A stretch of 64,000 bases of DNA, from contig JAFRAK010000011.1 of the NCBI GenBank assembly GCA_017405445.1, forward strand, positions 29,768-93,767, written 5' to 3'. The stretch is from Bacilli bacterium (GTDB lineage: Bacteria; Bacillota_I; Bacilli_A; RF39; UBA660). The notes beneath the pieces are model-generated. The model searched no databases. It was not told the DNA's origin and was given only the letters and a program-made list of their open reading frames with translations. Shown here piece after piece: positions 20,101-29,000 of the stretch; within the stretch, counting starts at the first letter, position 1, and each line of letters begins with the position of its first letter. Made by a program: the position numbers and the translations under genes.

Positions 20101-21209
20101 TTACCTGCAGTAGCAGTAGATATAGCTTGAGCTTCAGCAGCAGCTCTACTAGTATTTTTCTTAATAACACCTAAATTTTTAGCAAAGTTTCTTAGACCCC
20201 ATAATTGAATAGCATCAAAAAATACATTACTATAATCTAGTTTAAACGTTCTGTCTGCTGCTTCACCAGCAATAAATTTAGCTACATTGTTTCTTGATTT
20301 ATCTGTAAGACTACCTACTAATTCTTCATGGTCTACAAGCCATTTTTCATATTCATCATCTTTAAGAGTTTTAAAATATTCTAAATTATCAGTATAAGTA
20401 TCGTTAAAAGATTGTCTGGATTCCTGATAATTTTCCATAGTTCTCATAATTAGAGCACTAGTACCAAGTTCTACACCAGCATTAACTGTTGAAATACTAG
20501 TTGCACTATTTAATCCTCTTTGTATGGCATTAAGTTCTTCAAACTCTTTAGCTTTTCTTGCACCACTCAATGCTCTAACAGTTTTTCTTACTCCTTTACC
20601 GACCTTTAATGTATTAGCCAAAGCTTTAAGACCAACCATAGTAAGCTTTGTAGGATAAAGCAAAGTAAGAGTAGAAGCAATACTTGGAATATTGCTCATA
20701 ACCCAAGCAAAATCTGGATTAGTTATACCACTGTCTGATTCTTTATATATAGGAGCAATTTCTGTATTAAACGTGTCTCTAGCTTTTTCTAAAGCTTCAC
20801 TTACTGGATTTGTATAATCTTTATCAGATAATCCTGTAGCTTGAGCCATAGCATCAAGTATATCTGACATAGATTTTGGAATACCAATAAGAACTTCAGA
20901 AACAAGAGTTTGGCCTAAAGCATTAAAAGCCTTAGACCAATTAGATTGTGCGTCTGCAAGTATGTCATTATAACCTCCTCTTTCACTTTGAAGTTTACTA
21001 GGAGAAATATCATATTCTCCAACTTTCATAGCAAGAGGGTCTTTACTAAAATCATAATATTCTTCAGCAGCAGATTGTATTGATTTAGTCATTACATCAG
21101 GACCTCCACCATAAATACTCCTTATATATTTAGGTTGTCCATTATTTTTTCTATAATTAGGATTAGGAATTAAAGCACCTCCTAATTCAATTGTTTGTTG
21201 TATATCCAT
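14139..21209 (-). CDS. Very large virion-associated protein with C-terminal HExxH zincin-like motif
   Basis: A 2356-residue protein, stop TAA, just upstream in the transcript of the giant polymerase. Such very large neighbours of the polymerase are typical of crAss-like phages and are thought to be virion cargo ejected with the DNA. Residues 2079-2083 (14961-14975) are HERLH, an HExxH zinc-protease signature. About 95 residues later comes EEFLVETLTS, which could supply the third ligand Glu. The N-terminal 250 residues contain several amphipathic or hydrophobic stretches, the middle is charged and helical, and two Pro/Glu-rich linkers coincide with copies of the dispersed element (SSPVEE). The C-terminal 100 residues are strongly acidic. 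The start codon overlaps the upstream stop by one base (TAATG). The function is inferred; the protease activity is only a motif-level call. Confidence 0.8.
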   Translation of the reverse strand: MDIQQTIELGGALIPNPNYRKNNGQPKYIRSIYGGGPDVMTKSIQSAAEEYYDFSKDPLAMKVGEYDISPSKLQSERGGYNDILADAQSNWSKAFNALGQTLVSEVLIGIPKSMSDILDAMAQATGLSDKDYTNPVSEALEKARDTFNTEIAPIYKESDSGITNPDFAWVMSNIPSIASTLTLLYPTKLTMVGLKALANTLKVGKGVRKTVRALSGARKAKEFEELNAIQRGLNSATSISTVNAGVELGTSALIMRTMENYQESRQSFNDTYTDNLEYFKTLKDDEYEKWLVDHEELVGSLTDKSRNNVAKFIAGEAADRTFKLDYSNVFFDAIQLWGLRNFAKNLGVIKKNTSRAAAEAQAISTATAGKTATEATKIATEVIDKTPTYLRYLKYGGKQFVKTAFVESTEGIEEAVNYIAQEEGITYGKVLLGTETPTAFSDRFTKYIKSPDLYDATLWGTIGGVIFHEFGSIAEARQLYKKAKESKAKRDLNKETGESIVADDFIDYLEMADNHAAVAAIKHRNVILDNTIKKLQQIENNKNIFATEPGKEIPEFEGDIEAQKALAKERVLNEFISDVGLESINSGTYDLLKEYIRDTNVKQVFIDNGFAKKEEADVFSDKLVTKLEDIKRIYSGQLEHVRNQATYINTRKNSNPVRPEYIQIIAKENTQHLLNVRDLTDRLNVLQGLENSEDLDDATRQNLELHRQAIDSNTLATDYAQLTAQIERVKKDKSLNSVQKQIVIEDINSRRRIVLAELTRKYGHGELLMALRLADRINPDTMKFDDNLATKTDFELIKEFDKLADFQEIDKLLRNSGKTLTRFSASNKTIDDIVAEAQKVYEDYKYKFGADALARRSSTLAERFTDESILNMNIAVERSNVKQTTEEIQSRISQLHNQMNEARKQALIPATEIIDKLYNKYGDDFDKVIDVIKTAYTDGINNARKLAKDTIREEDVDKLIDAISIFNFSNDENALILKYISALIDRKNQEKQIITQATSAAVSQQTQQPVEETATETEPVNDERETKFFKVKVDKKGNVHVSNSPNGIEGRINEDGTIELIYSNIPLDQIGKILSTEYFEAPDFDILSKDFTIETNPIIKKEKNKWSIVSKGKLKEVSSPVEETVQEVTPESEVTPEPEPEPEPTPAKTIVVTEATVEDILADPTNSDAIHVVLNGFEQYIDHFGKEFDIAEAKQRIVSTYANVFNPDILGKIFDYYSNLYIESGDIINKKKNNNDDALETAAVGVAMASKFTDYNSGFYSALFSNTFSDFIELYINTLPTIIIEGKQAIYVNDLFALCNKIAKRDFNTEPYALFKVITGWLTSPNNTKYKVIGDLENPKDSKLTNTKTENDSSTEYRLEIEKAYSTPINTKAVSAVKAGDVLRVSPSDREIAFFDKDGYCVGRMPSPYKVRGNAMIALVKGFLMDLNTDKDGKVVSSIKDLVERIFLSDDADAAALRGLLYYDYSDIGLADAFVTNPIIVELYNQTVANIETTKEGKRFYHGPLYMYTKYGKDTVDYDKIFEHLKNVFRYTVGINEGNYEKNKLLIKASIDSYFDTQYDSYKAAIRLKQSPVETVTVTKASEGELVQVVDYIEGNYSSLTPITSAIANGQSAMLGVVDPYQADKVILSGGETIDLQGMSSGSTLLILNTQISQSTTRRTPVKAYGVRLDDAELNNPVLNEIIEALNKEVDRVCDKFVDKSIPMSERINEVNRFLTYLFDGTKKNNINVLQDHRGMCRVVTTDNSNNPNPTRTTLTFTNYQGNTVTVIFNTIGQYGTETASVSALGTVQVGDTVKAVSNTLLKAGTTDATLLKAQLKQLIAKNTAISLSHEGLRISNGVSQTTDANAYFKIQNVNGKPKFVIEIGDYRREYDSYESFMMSNNMLRVNTKVEKGHNFRLKGKNQINNKIIKVDIPSVPKASISANVKAKQTKPAEEVHILPNASSSQFADYVNITQNPTIKHKGKALVEAVTPKYIFDDNPDLVELIDELLPSNIVYDENYNDVVNTEDGFDFVGPVAQVNSRNAGRYFRYRQKRTTKNGKQTYSRGTIPHGTVVVGDRLLNLLAGNINEKREGIVKLIHERLHYIINNSKEFDAKTILSNIQDIYITFFDKFDEYCKRFDNGDMSVANALRGREYIEQWKKHYSKQIYDKLNNERKLEEFLVETLTSPSFMLFANEVQLKNINNKKESIFDKILNFVTKFIFNLGNKFKVKDNSLLKKELNILADVVSGNITSNTEEVQSSSPVEESKNETLNANIETEKETENDKEEESEDEDELLDVDDIDSFFDESFGVDENGYAIFDSLTSRPDISEDDVEVNSDSLRDMVSLNEVFAGLNHQETLDLRKCLADGTISYACR
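14472..14490 (+). repeat. Dispersed G-rich element, copy 6 (intragenic)
   Basis: Full consensus TTCTTCTACGGGGGAGCTA. It encodes SSPVEE in the acidic C-terminal linker of the 2356-residue protein. Confidence 0.9.
17842..17859 (+). repeat. Dispersed G-rich element, copy 7 (intragenic)
   Basis: TCTTCTACGGGGGAGCTA. It encodes VSSPVEETVQ directly before a low-complexity Pro/Glu segment, so in a likely disordered linker. Confidence 0.9.
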
Positions 21210-22876
21210 TACTCATTATTCTTCTTAGTGAACATTCTTTCTTTAGTATAACCAGCTCTATCAAGAAGAGTGTTATAAAGTCTAAATAATTCATCCCAAT
21301 ATTCAGGATTATCTTCTGAAAGATTAGGATTTAATTCTTGAACAGCTCTTGTAGCAATAGTAAATGCTCTTTCATCAGTATTGCTTATTGGTTTTTTAAC
21401 ATTATAATCAGTACCTGATTTGCGAGCTTCTCTATTATTAATTACTGATAAATAACCACTTCCATCAGAAATGATAATATCTTCATTAATACTTCTTCGT
21501 ATTCCATCTTCATTAGTAGGCAGTTCAGTTCCATCTTTATATCTATATGTCCAACCTGTTGGAGAAGTATGATCTCTAATTATTCTATCTCCATTAGATA
21601 AATCATAATCATAACCATAATTCATCATATCAACAGTTTCCTTATAGGCTCTCCATTCAGTACGAGCATTAAAAGCTTTTTCAAGTTCTTTTGCAATAGC
21701 ACCTTTTATAAATATTCTTTGTCCTGATTTGAAAGAATCTTCTTTGTATGGATTACCTTTAGTATCTGTATCATCTGCAATTGTTATATAAACTCCTACA
21801 TTTTTGCCAGCAATAGCTGCATTTATACCTTCTATTTTATTATTATTTATAGCATTAACAAGTTTTCTTCCAAGAAGATGTTTTTCTTCTGGAGATACAA
21901 GAGTAAATACAGGATTATCTTCATGGTCTGCATAAATATCATATTGAGTAAGATTATCAAGACCAATTGCGTTCATTATTATTTTATATTCTTCCTCTCT
22001 CCACTTTTTATAAGCTTCTTCCTTTATAAAACCATTATTATATCTCTCTTGCACATCAGCTTCATTTTGCGTTATATAAGGAAGAACTGTAATATTAGTA
22101 GTAAACTCTTCTTGAGTTGTATCTAAGTCTTTAATAGCTTGTTGCGCTTGAGCATAATAATTATAAGGAGTTATCATAAGGTCGTTTTTAAAACCACCTC
22201 GTTCTTTAACACTTATTAATTTTCCATCTTTATCATATCCATTTACAATAACAGGAGCTGCATATTTAGTATATCCAATTGAAGCTGTATTTCCTGAAGG
22301 ATAACTATTAAGTATAAGTTTATTTTGTTTTAAATTATAAATATCACCAAGTATATCAATAAATATAGGATTAGCTTTATCTATTGTTAAGCTAGGTTTA
22401 CTTCCTTTATATCCAAGAGTAACTCCATTATTTTGTAAATCATAAATTGTATGCTTTTTTAAAAACTCATTATAATCATCTTTATTATCTAATACAAATT
22501 CTATAGTAGTAGCATCGTTAGTGGTTCCGTCGCTATATTTTACACTACCAAAATTTCTTAAAGCTTCACTGTATTCTTTCCAATAGTCTCTACCGTCTGG
22601 AGTTATTTCTCCAGTACCAGGCTGTCTATTATTTTTAATAGCTTCTACAGTATAATAAGCATTTTGCACATCAGGACTTTTTCCATAAAGTATTGCTCTT
22701 TCTTTATTAAGTTCATTATTTAGCATAGCAATTTCTTTATTAAGATTATTAATCTCAGAGAAATCATCTATGTTATCTCTAACTTCTTTCATATAATTAA
22801 GAAGTTTATATCTATCTCCACTTTTAACTATGTTGTCGTAAACATATTTGTTTACATAATCTTTAATTGTAGGCAT
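21209..22876 (-). CDS. Hypothetical virion protein (555 aa)
   Basis: I do not recognise a named family. The protein starts MPTIKDYVNKYV, has no signal peptide or membrane segment, begins with about 70 residues of predicted coiled helix, and is otherwise a mix of Asp/Asn-rich and short hydrophobic stretches. Its stop overlaps the start of the 2356-residue gene by one base, so the two are translationally linked. Its place between the muzzle and internal proteins and the giant virion proteins suggests a cargo or internal virion protein. That role is inferred from context only. Confidence 0.75.
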   Translation of the reverse strand: MPTIKDYVNKYVYDNIVKSGDRYKLLNYMKEVRDNIDDFSEINNLNKEIAMLNNELNKERAILYGKSPDVQNAYYTVEAIKNNRQPGTGEITPDGRDYWKEYSEALRNFGSVKYSDGTTNDATTIEFVLDNKDDYNEFLKKHTIYDLQNNGVTLGYKGSKPSLTIDKANPIFIDILGDIYNLKQNKLILNSYPSGNTASIGYTKYAAPVIVNGYDKDGKLISVKERGGFKNDLMITPYNYYAQAQQAIKDLDTTQEEFTTNITVLPYITQNEADVQERYNNGFIKEEAYKKWREEEYKIIMNAIGLDNLTQYDIYADHEDNPVFTLVSPEEKHLLGRKLVNAINNNKIEGINAAIAGKNVGVYITIADDTDTKGNPYKEDSFKSGQRIFIKGAIAKELEKAFNARTEWRAYKETVDMMNYGYDYDLSNGDRIIRDHTSPTGWTYRYKDGTELPTNEDGIRRSINEDIIISDGSGYLSVINNREARKSGTDYNVKKPISNTDERAFTIATRAVQELNPNLSEDNPEYWDELFRLYNTLLDRAGYTKERMFTKKNNE

Positions 22877-22877
22877 A

Positions 22878-24149
22878 CTATTTAATTTTTGTATTAGTAT
22901 TAGGTTTTCTATATTGTGACCATGCTTGGTTTAAAACATTATCTATTGTAGAACTTTTATTAGTTCTATCCTCTTTAATATAACTAGTTCCGCTTATTAC
23001 ACCACCTTGAGTATTAATATTTGTATGTGGTACACTAACTTCACTATCTGGTCCATCACCATTACCTTGTCCACTTCTACCAATAGGAGAACTTTGTTGA
23101 GTAGTTTGTGTGTTTCTATATGCCATACCTCCAAGAGATTCTTTTGTAAGATTACTTAGAAACTCTGGTACAGATATAGGATTAGCACCTTTAAACATTT
23201 CTCTTTGAAGTTGATTAACTCTATCTATAGTAGCTTGGTCCGCAGTACCTGCATCTACTTTTTGTTTTTTAGTATCATATTCCCACAATGCATCTTTATA
23301 CATTTGTTCTATATAAGCACCAGCATTAGGGTCTTGTCTTTTAACTTCATCAAATATTTGTTTAAGAACTTTTTCTTCTTTTTGATGAACTTGCCAACCG
23401 GTATTTATACCAGCAGCTGCAGAAGCATCATAAACTTGAACTGTATTTCCTTGAGAATCTTTATATGTTTCTCTAGTTCCTGCGTTTACTCTTTCTTTAT
23501 AAAGCTTATCAGCAAGAATAAGAGATTGAGCAATAGAAGTTTTTGGTACTGGAGTTTCTACTCTTCCACCATTAAGTCCTCCGACTTCAAGCCAATTTTT
23601 AATACCTGTAACATCACCGTTATTATTTCTTTCTTCTACAGATTTATATTGATTTTGAGCGAGAAGCCTATCTCTAGTGATATCATCTAATAAACCTTGT
23701 TTAACTTGATTATTTAAATCAGAACTCCATTCTTCATATCTTTTATTTTCTCTTTCTCTACCAAGAAGTTCAGGACTTGTAGATAATGAAGCTAAATCAG
23801 TAGCTATAGTTAAAGCAGTAGAATAATCTCCTGTTCTTGCAGCTGCATCAATTTGATTACTAATATCATCTACAAATTGACGTCTCCAATTTTCGTCAAC
23901 AGAGTTTAACTGAACTTTATTAATAGCAGCCTGAATAGCAGCTTTTTGCTGATTAGTTTTTTCTTTATGTTCTTCCATTTTATTAAAAGCACGTTCAAGA
24001 ATACTATTATCTACTTGAACAGGAGTATAAGTCAACGTAGGTTGATATACCGCTGGAGTGTAACTTCCAGCAGTAAAATCTATATTCGGAATATCACTAC
24101 TTTTTCTACCTGTAAGTAATGATGCTAAATTATTATAATTTCTAGGCAT
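22878..24149 (-). CDS. Hypothetical helical virion protein (423 aa)
   Basis: No family recognised. After a Pro/Thr-rich N-terminus of about 45 residues comes a long helical region rich in Lys, Glu, Gln and Ala (residues about 50-230). The last 80 residues are Ser/Gly/Asn-rich and look flexible. There is no membrane segment. It ends in TAG one base before the next ATG, which is direct evidence that TAG acts as a stop here. It sits between the 615-residue Ala/Gln-rich protein and the 555-residue gene, in the block expected to encode internal virion or cargo proteins. Confidence 0.75.
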   Translation of the reverse strand: MPRNYNNLASLLTGRKSSDIPNIDFTAGSYTPAVYQPTLTYTPVQVDNSILERAFNKMEEHKEKTNQQKAAIQAAINKVQLNSVDENWRRQFVDDISNQIDAAARTGDYSTALTIATDLASLSTSPELLGRERENKRYEEWSSDLNNQVKQGLLDDITRDRLLAQNQYKSVEERNNNGDVTGIKNWLEVGGLNGGRVETPVPKTSIAQSLILADKLYKERVNAGTRETYKDSQGNTVQVYDASAAAGINTGWQVHQKEEKVLKQIFDEVKRQDPNAGAYIEQMYKDALWEYDTKKQKVDAGTADQATIDRVNQLQREMFKGANPISVPEFLSNLTKESLGGMAYRNTQTTQQSSPIGRSGQGNGDGPDSEVSVPHTNINTQGGVISGTSYIKEDRTNKSSTIDNVLNQAWSQYRKPNTNTKIK

Positions 24150-24169
24150 AATATCAATATTTATTAATT

Positions 24170-26017
24170 CTAACCTAATGCTGCGTCAATCCAAGCTAAC
24201 CTTGATTTAAGTGTTTCTTTAAGTCTACCTGTAGCACCAACTAATTGTTGTTCTACATTTCTTTTTTCAGAAATGAGACCTTTCCTATTTCCACTTTGTA
24301 TATAATAATTTATTCTAGACTCAGGGTCAGCAGTTAATAAAGTATTTCTTAAATTATACATTCTACTAGCAACACCACTAAGAGTATTACCAGCAAGATT
24401 ACCAATTCCAGAAATAGTATTAGCCCAACTTTGAGCATTAGCCTGAGCAGTACTAGCATTAACTTGTGCAGATTGAGTTAAAGCTCCGCTTCTAGCACTT
24501 GCAATACCAGCAATCTTTTGATTTTCTATATTATTATTATATTCAAGTAATTCACGTTTAGATTGATTATAATCTGCCATAGCCTGCATATCAAGAGCGG
24601 CGTTCTTTTCAGCAGCCTGATTAATAGCTGCATTATTAGCCTGCTTAATCTTTTCAGATTCTTGTTCAGCAATATCATAAGCTTGTGCTAATTGACTAAT
24701 TTTTGCATCTTCAATATTAGCCATTCTATTTAAAGCCGCTGCAGAACTAAGACTACGATTCTTAATTGCTTTTATATTTCTATTAGCACTTCTATTTATA
24801 ATATTTGTTTTAGGAGCAGCACTTACTTGATAATTTCTCAAAGCAGGAAGATAATGAGCGGCTGCATAATCATCTTTATTAAGAGTATCCATACTAATGC
24901 CTGACATTCTACTATAAGCATCTGCCATTATATCACCTGCTTGGTCATAAGCATTAGTCAAAATACCAGCAGCTTTTCTGTTGCCCCGTGTAGTAAGATA
25001 ACTTCCTAATACACTTCCAAGAGCACCAACACCAGCTCCAGCTACATCATACCAACCACCAACATCAGAAAATCCACCAACTAATTTCTTTCTACGGGGA
25101 GTTGCACAGCCTCCATTTTTAAGTTTTCTAACTCCACTTCCAATTCCCACAACAGCATCATCTGTCATAATATTATCTTCTCCTTGTCTAAGAAGATTAT
25201 CTTGGAATATAGTAGAATTACCTCCAAGGAATCTAAGTTTTCTTTTTCCCATATTGTGTTTAATTGCTTCTTGCATTTCAAAAGCAGTTAAAGGATTAAC
25301 ACCTTGTTTAACAGCTTCAGAAGGATTAAAACCGTTTATATTATGTTTAGATATAAATAATAAGTCTCCAGGAACTGCAAGCGCGTATTCTCCACCTTCA
25401 GCTTCTATATCTGCATCACCTCCGTATTGTTTATGTCCTCTACTATTAGAATTAGGTTTAGTTATATCTACACCTACTCCAGTAGCTTTTTTACCATTTG
25501 GCAATGTATGAGTTTGATTATGAGTATCACCAACAAATTGATAAAGTTCAAATCCTTCAGGAGTAAATCCTTTAAATCTAACTCCACCACCATCAGTAAC
25601 TCTAAAATCAACATTATCACTCCCCCGTAGAGAGAATTTGTTGCCTGCATAACCTCCATATTTAACAGCTTGAAGTGCATCTCTTTTTCTATCTTCAAAA
25701 TTTTGAGAACCTGTAAGCATTTGAAGATTCATTTGAATTTCTCTTTGTTTGTCCTGCTGTTGCTTATGTAATTCAGAAGTAAGTTGCATAGACCTAGTTT
25801 GCATAGCATTATTATTTGCAGTTTGCTGTCTAATAGCGTCAGCTTGGTCTTTTGAAGCTTTTTCAATAGCAGCAGCCTGTGCTCTTGCAGAATCTTCTGC
25901 TACATTTTTAGACATTAAGCCTGATATTACATTTCCTAAAAGACCAATTCCAGCACCAGCAAGAATAGCAGCTCCTAATCCTGCTTTAGGGCGTTGTTTA
26001 ATAGATTGCTTTCTCAT
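24170..26017 (-). CDS. Internal virion/tail protein, Ala/Gln-rich with glycine hydrophobic N-terminus (615 aa)
   Basis: Residues about 13-35 form a Gly/Ala hydrophobic segment (LGAAILAGAGIGLLGNVISG), followed by a long Ala/Gln/Lys coiled-coil region to about residue 105. The centre holds a Gly-rich beta-like part with IEAEGGEYALAVPGD, a type of EGGE segment I associate with Bacteroidales phage virion proteins. A second Gly/Ala hydrophobic patch lies near residue 325, and the C-terminal 250 residues are again helical and Ala/Asn/Gln-rich. This composition suits a protein packed inside the virion and able to interact with membrane on ejection, by analogy with podovirus internal proteins. The 5' end overlaps the 3' end of the muzzle gene by 20 bases. 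Two copies of the G-rich element lie in it. Exact role unproven. Confidence 0.7.
   Translation of the reverse strand: MRKQSIKQRPKAGLGAAILAGAGIGLLGNVISGLMSKNVAEDSARAQAAAIEKASKDQADAIRQQTANNNAMQTRSMQLTSELHKQQQDKQREIQMNLQMLTGSQNFEDRKRDALQAVKYGGYAGNKFSLRGSDNVDFRVTDGGGVRFKGFTPEGFELYQFVGDTHNQTHTLPNGKKATGVGVDITKPNSNSRGHKQYGGDADIEAEGGEYALAVPGDLLFISKHNINGFNPSEAVKQGVNPLTAFEMQEAIKHNMGKRKLRFLGGNSTIFQDNLLRQGEDNIMTDDAVVGIGSGVRKLKNGGCATPRRKKLVGGFSDVGGWYDVAGAGVGALGSVLGSYLTTRGNRKAAGILTNAYDQAGDIMADAYSRMSGISMDTLNKDDYAAAHYLPALRNYQVSAAPKTNIINRSANRNIKAIKNRSLSSAAALNRMANIEDAKISQLAQAYDIAEQESEKIKQANNAAINQAAEKNAALDMQAMADYNQSKRELLEYNNNIENQKIAGIASARSGALTQSAQVNASTAQANAQSWANTISGIGNLAGNTLSGVASRMYNLRNTLLTADPESRINYYIQSGNRKGLISEKRNVEQQLVGATGRLKETLKSRLAWIDAALG
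25086..25103 (+). repeat. Dispersed G-rich element, copy 8 (degenerate)
   Basis: TTCTTTCTACGGGGAGTTG, one G short and with TTG instead of GCT. It is read as ATPRRKKL in the 615-residue protein. Confidence 0.6.
25619..25635 (-). repeat. Dispersed G-rich element, copy 9 (intragenic)
   Basis: ACTCCCCCGTAGAGAGA on plus. Read as FSLRGSD in the 615-residue protein, another frame than the usual SSTGEL. Confidence 0.8.
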
Positions 26018-29000
26018 ATTCTTTACTATAATTTATATTTAAGTTTTCAAATTTAAAATTAATGTCATAATCAAAAATAAATCTAACAACAATGTAATTA
26101 CCATATATTAAAGATTTATTATCTGAATTATTATAACCTTTAGTGTTCAATACATTTCTAAACCAATTAAAACTCCATTTACCACAATAATAATTAGGCT
26201 TATCTTTTTCAAGTATATTACTATAAAGAACTCTATTTATTTTATCTATAGTATCTATATTTGTTTGAGGATTTAACAATATTATATTTGTAGAAGTTTC
26301 ATTAGTATAAATTTGTATTGCATAAGGAAGATATTTATCAATATCTTCTTCTGCTATATTATAAGCTCTTATAGCATCATCTCCTGTAACATTTATATCT
26401 CTAACAAACTTTGTTATTTGTTTAGACATCCAATTAATATAGTTAAGAGTCTTAATTTGTTCATATTCGTTAGGAATTACAACATCTATATAAGGTCTAC
26501 TATAACTAATAGCTATGTCTGTAAACGCAGGATATATGTTAGAATAAGCTGCTAAACTATAAAAATCATCAGTACTTTCAAATATTAACGACTTTACATA
26601 TATATTATTGTTAGAATCTATAAAATAACACCTTGTTTTTGTGTTAAATGATGTTTTAAATACAAAGTCATGTAAACTAACAAAACTTTTAGTTCTTATG
26701 TTATAACTAAGAGTAACAAACGTATTATCTTCAAATTGAACATATACAAAAACTCTATCATTATAATAATCACTTGCAAATTTAACATCAACTACATTAT
26801 CATGGTCTAATAACTTTCTAATATTATCAGAAATACATTTAAAGTCTCCTTGATTTTTAATTATATAAAAATTATTAGAATCAGCATCATAAAACATATA
26901 ATTATCTTCTGACGTGACATGATGATGTTTCTGTCTTAAACCGCCAAATCCTAATTCAGAACCAAATAATTGAGTAATACCAGTATCAAAAATATCTGTT
27001 TCTTGAAGTGAAACTTCTTCTCCACCGTTAGAGGATAAAGAATTATTTCCAGTAAATCTATACATACTAGATTGTGTATGTACTAACATTATATTGCCAG
27101 CAGCTTTAAGATTTATGATAATACCTTTATCTGTTGGACAATTATAATAATCAGTAGCATTAAATTTATATATTCTAACATCTTCTTCATCACTGTAAAG
27201 CTCACTACTTCTAATTGTATTATCAAATTTTACCTTAACATCATTTCTATATATATCATACATTTTCTTAGTAAAATTATAAAATCTACTATCTAGTGTA
27301 TATATAGAAGATAGATTTGCACTATCTACAGAAGTAAGAAGCTTATATCTATTGTTATCATAAGAATTGCTTGATGAACTATCTTCTTCAACATCATTTT
27401 TCTTTATATCTACAATCTTAGGATAAAGAGTAATAGTTAAACTAAGATAATCTAAATTATAATTAGAATATATTTCGTGAACATTAGTACTTTTATGAGA
27501 GTATCTAGTATCATTAGATGTAATAGGAAGCAAGTTTATATATTTATCTTGGCCTTCACCATCTACTTGTGTTTTTTGATAAAAATCAGTATTGGAAATA
27601 TATGTGTTATATTCATTTGCTGTAGGTTTAGTAACAGAGCATAAATATCCATTTGTATCTAAATCTATATAGTTGTCATAAATATAATTAATATTATCTA
27701 TAGTAGGAACTATATACGGAGTTAACTTAGTAACTAATATATTATTAATATTTGCTTCAAAAGGAAGTATTACATAAGCACCATCTTTAGAAAGATGAAT
27801 ATTATCATCTCCAGAATCTATTTCTAAATTACCACTAGCGCCAAATGTTTCAAAATTATCAGGATAAGATGAAGGATAATATTTACCTGTATAATCTGTA
27901 TTATTAAGTTTTACAGGTATATTGTCTAATGCTCCTTCTAATAATGTATCTAATTCTAAACAATCAACATAATTATTACTTGTACCTTTACCGTTGCCAA
28001 TTACATCAAGAACTTTATTCTTAACATGATATATACTTATAAAACAAGCGCAATATCCATCAGGAAGTGCTCTTGTGAAAGCAAATGTAGGATAAAGTAT
28101 TCTTTTATTAGTATAACTTGTTCCTTCGGTATGATACCCACTTTCATCATATTTTTTATAATCGTCTATTTCAGCGGTATTACCAATTTTATATCCATTA
28201 GTTATTTCACCTGTATTTTTAACAAAATGAATATAAAAATTATAATGTTGATAAGGAATTAAAGTTTTATTTGTAAGACTATTGTCAAGTACTTTAAACT
28301 TCCATATATCTACTTCATATTTTAATTTAAAAGCATGGTAGTTACTATAAATTAAAATATATGATAACTTATAATTATTGTTACCATCTACAACATTAAT
28401 AGAACCGTTAAGGTTATCATCAGATTTTATAAAACTTTTAATATATTTAGTTCTATACTGTATATTGTTAATTAAACTAGTATATGGGTCTGTAAAATAT
28501 CCTTGAATTACAAATTCTTCTTTAACTACAGGAATATTTGCAGTTTCTCCCTGCGTTATATCATATCCAAAAATTTCTATTTTATATTCATAAGAATTTA
28601 ATGCTCTATTTATATTTTCAGTTGGTATATAATAATCTGCTTTAGTTTGTAAATATTCTAAAGTATATCTAAGACCACGTGCTTTATCATACTCACTACT
28701 TATAGGGTCAGAATTTTGAACTAACTCAAATCCTGCAGTTATATCATTATTAATAATATTTGCTAATAAATCACTTAGCTCACTTCCTCCTATTTTATCT
28801 ATAATAAAATCATTACCAGATTCTATATAATTACAATAATGAGTATTTTTATAACTTATTGATTTGCCATAACGTACACCTTTTATATTATATCCTACAC
28901 TAGCAGCATATTCACAAAGGCTATCAGGGTTAAAATTAGTTTCTATATAATTACTAATATATATTTTATTCTTAAAGTTTGCTACATTCTTAACATTATA

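Noticed and set aside
22878..22880. Recoding of TAG or TGA, as reported for some crAss-like phages
   Set aside because: TAG ends the 423-aa and 40-aa genes and TGA ends several others at natural boundaries (ATGA overlaps at 33845, 40366, 58252). Large structural genes are already full-length with the standard code.
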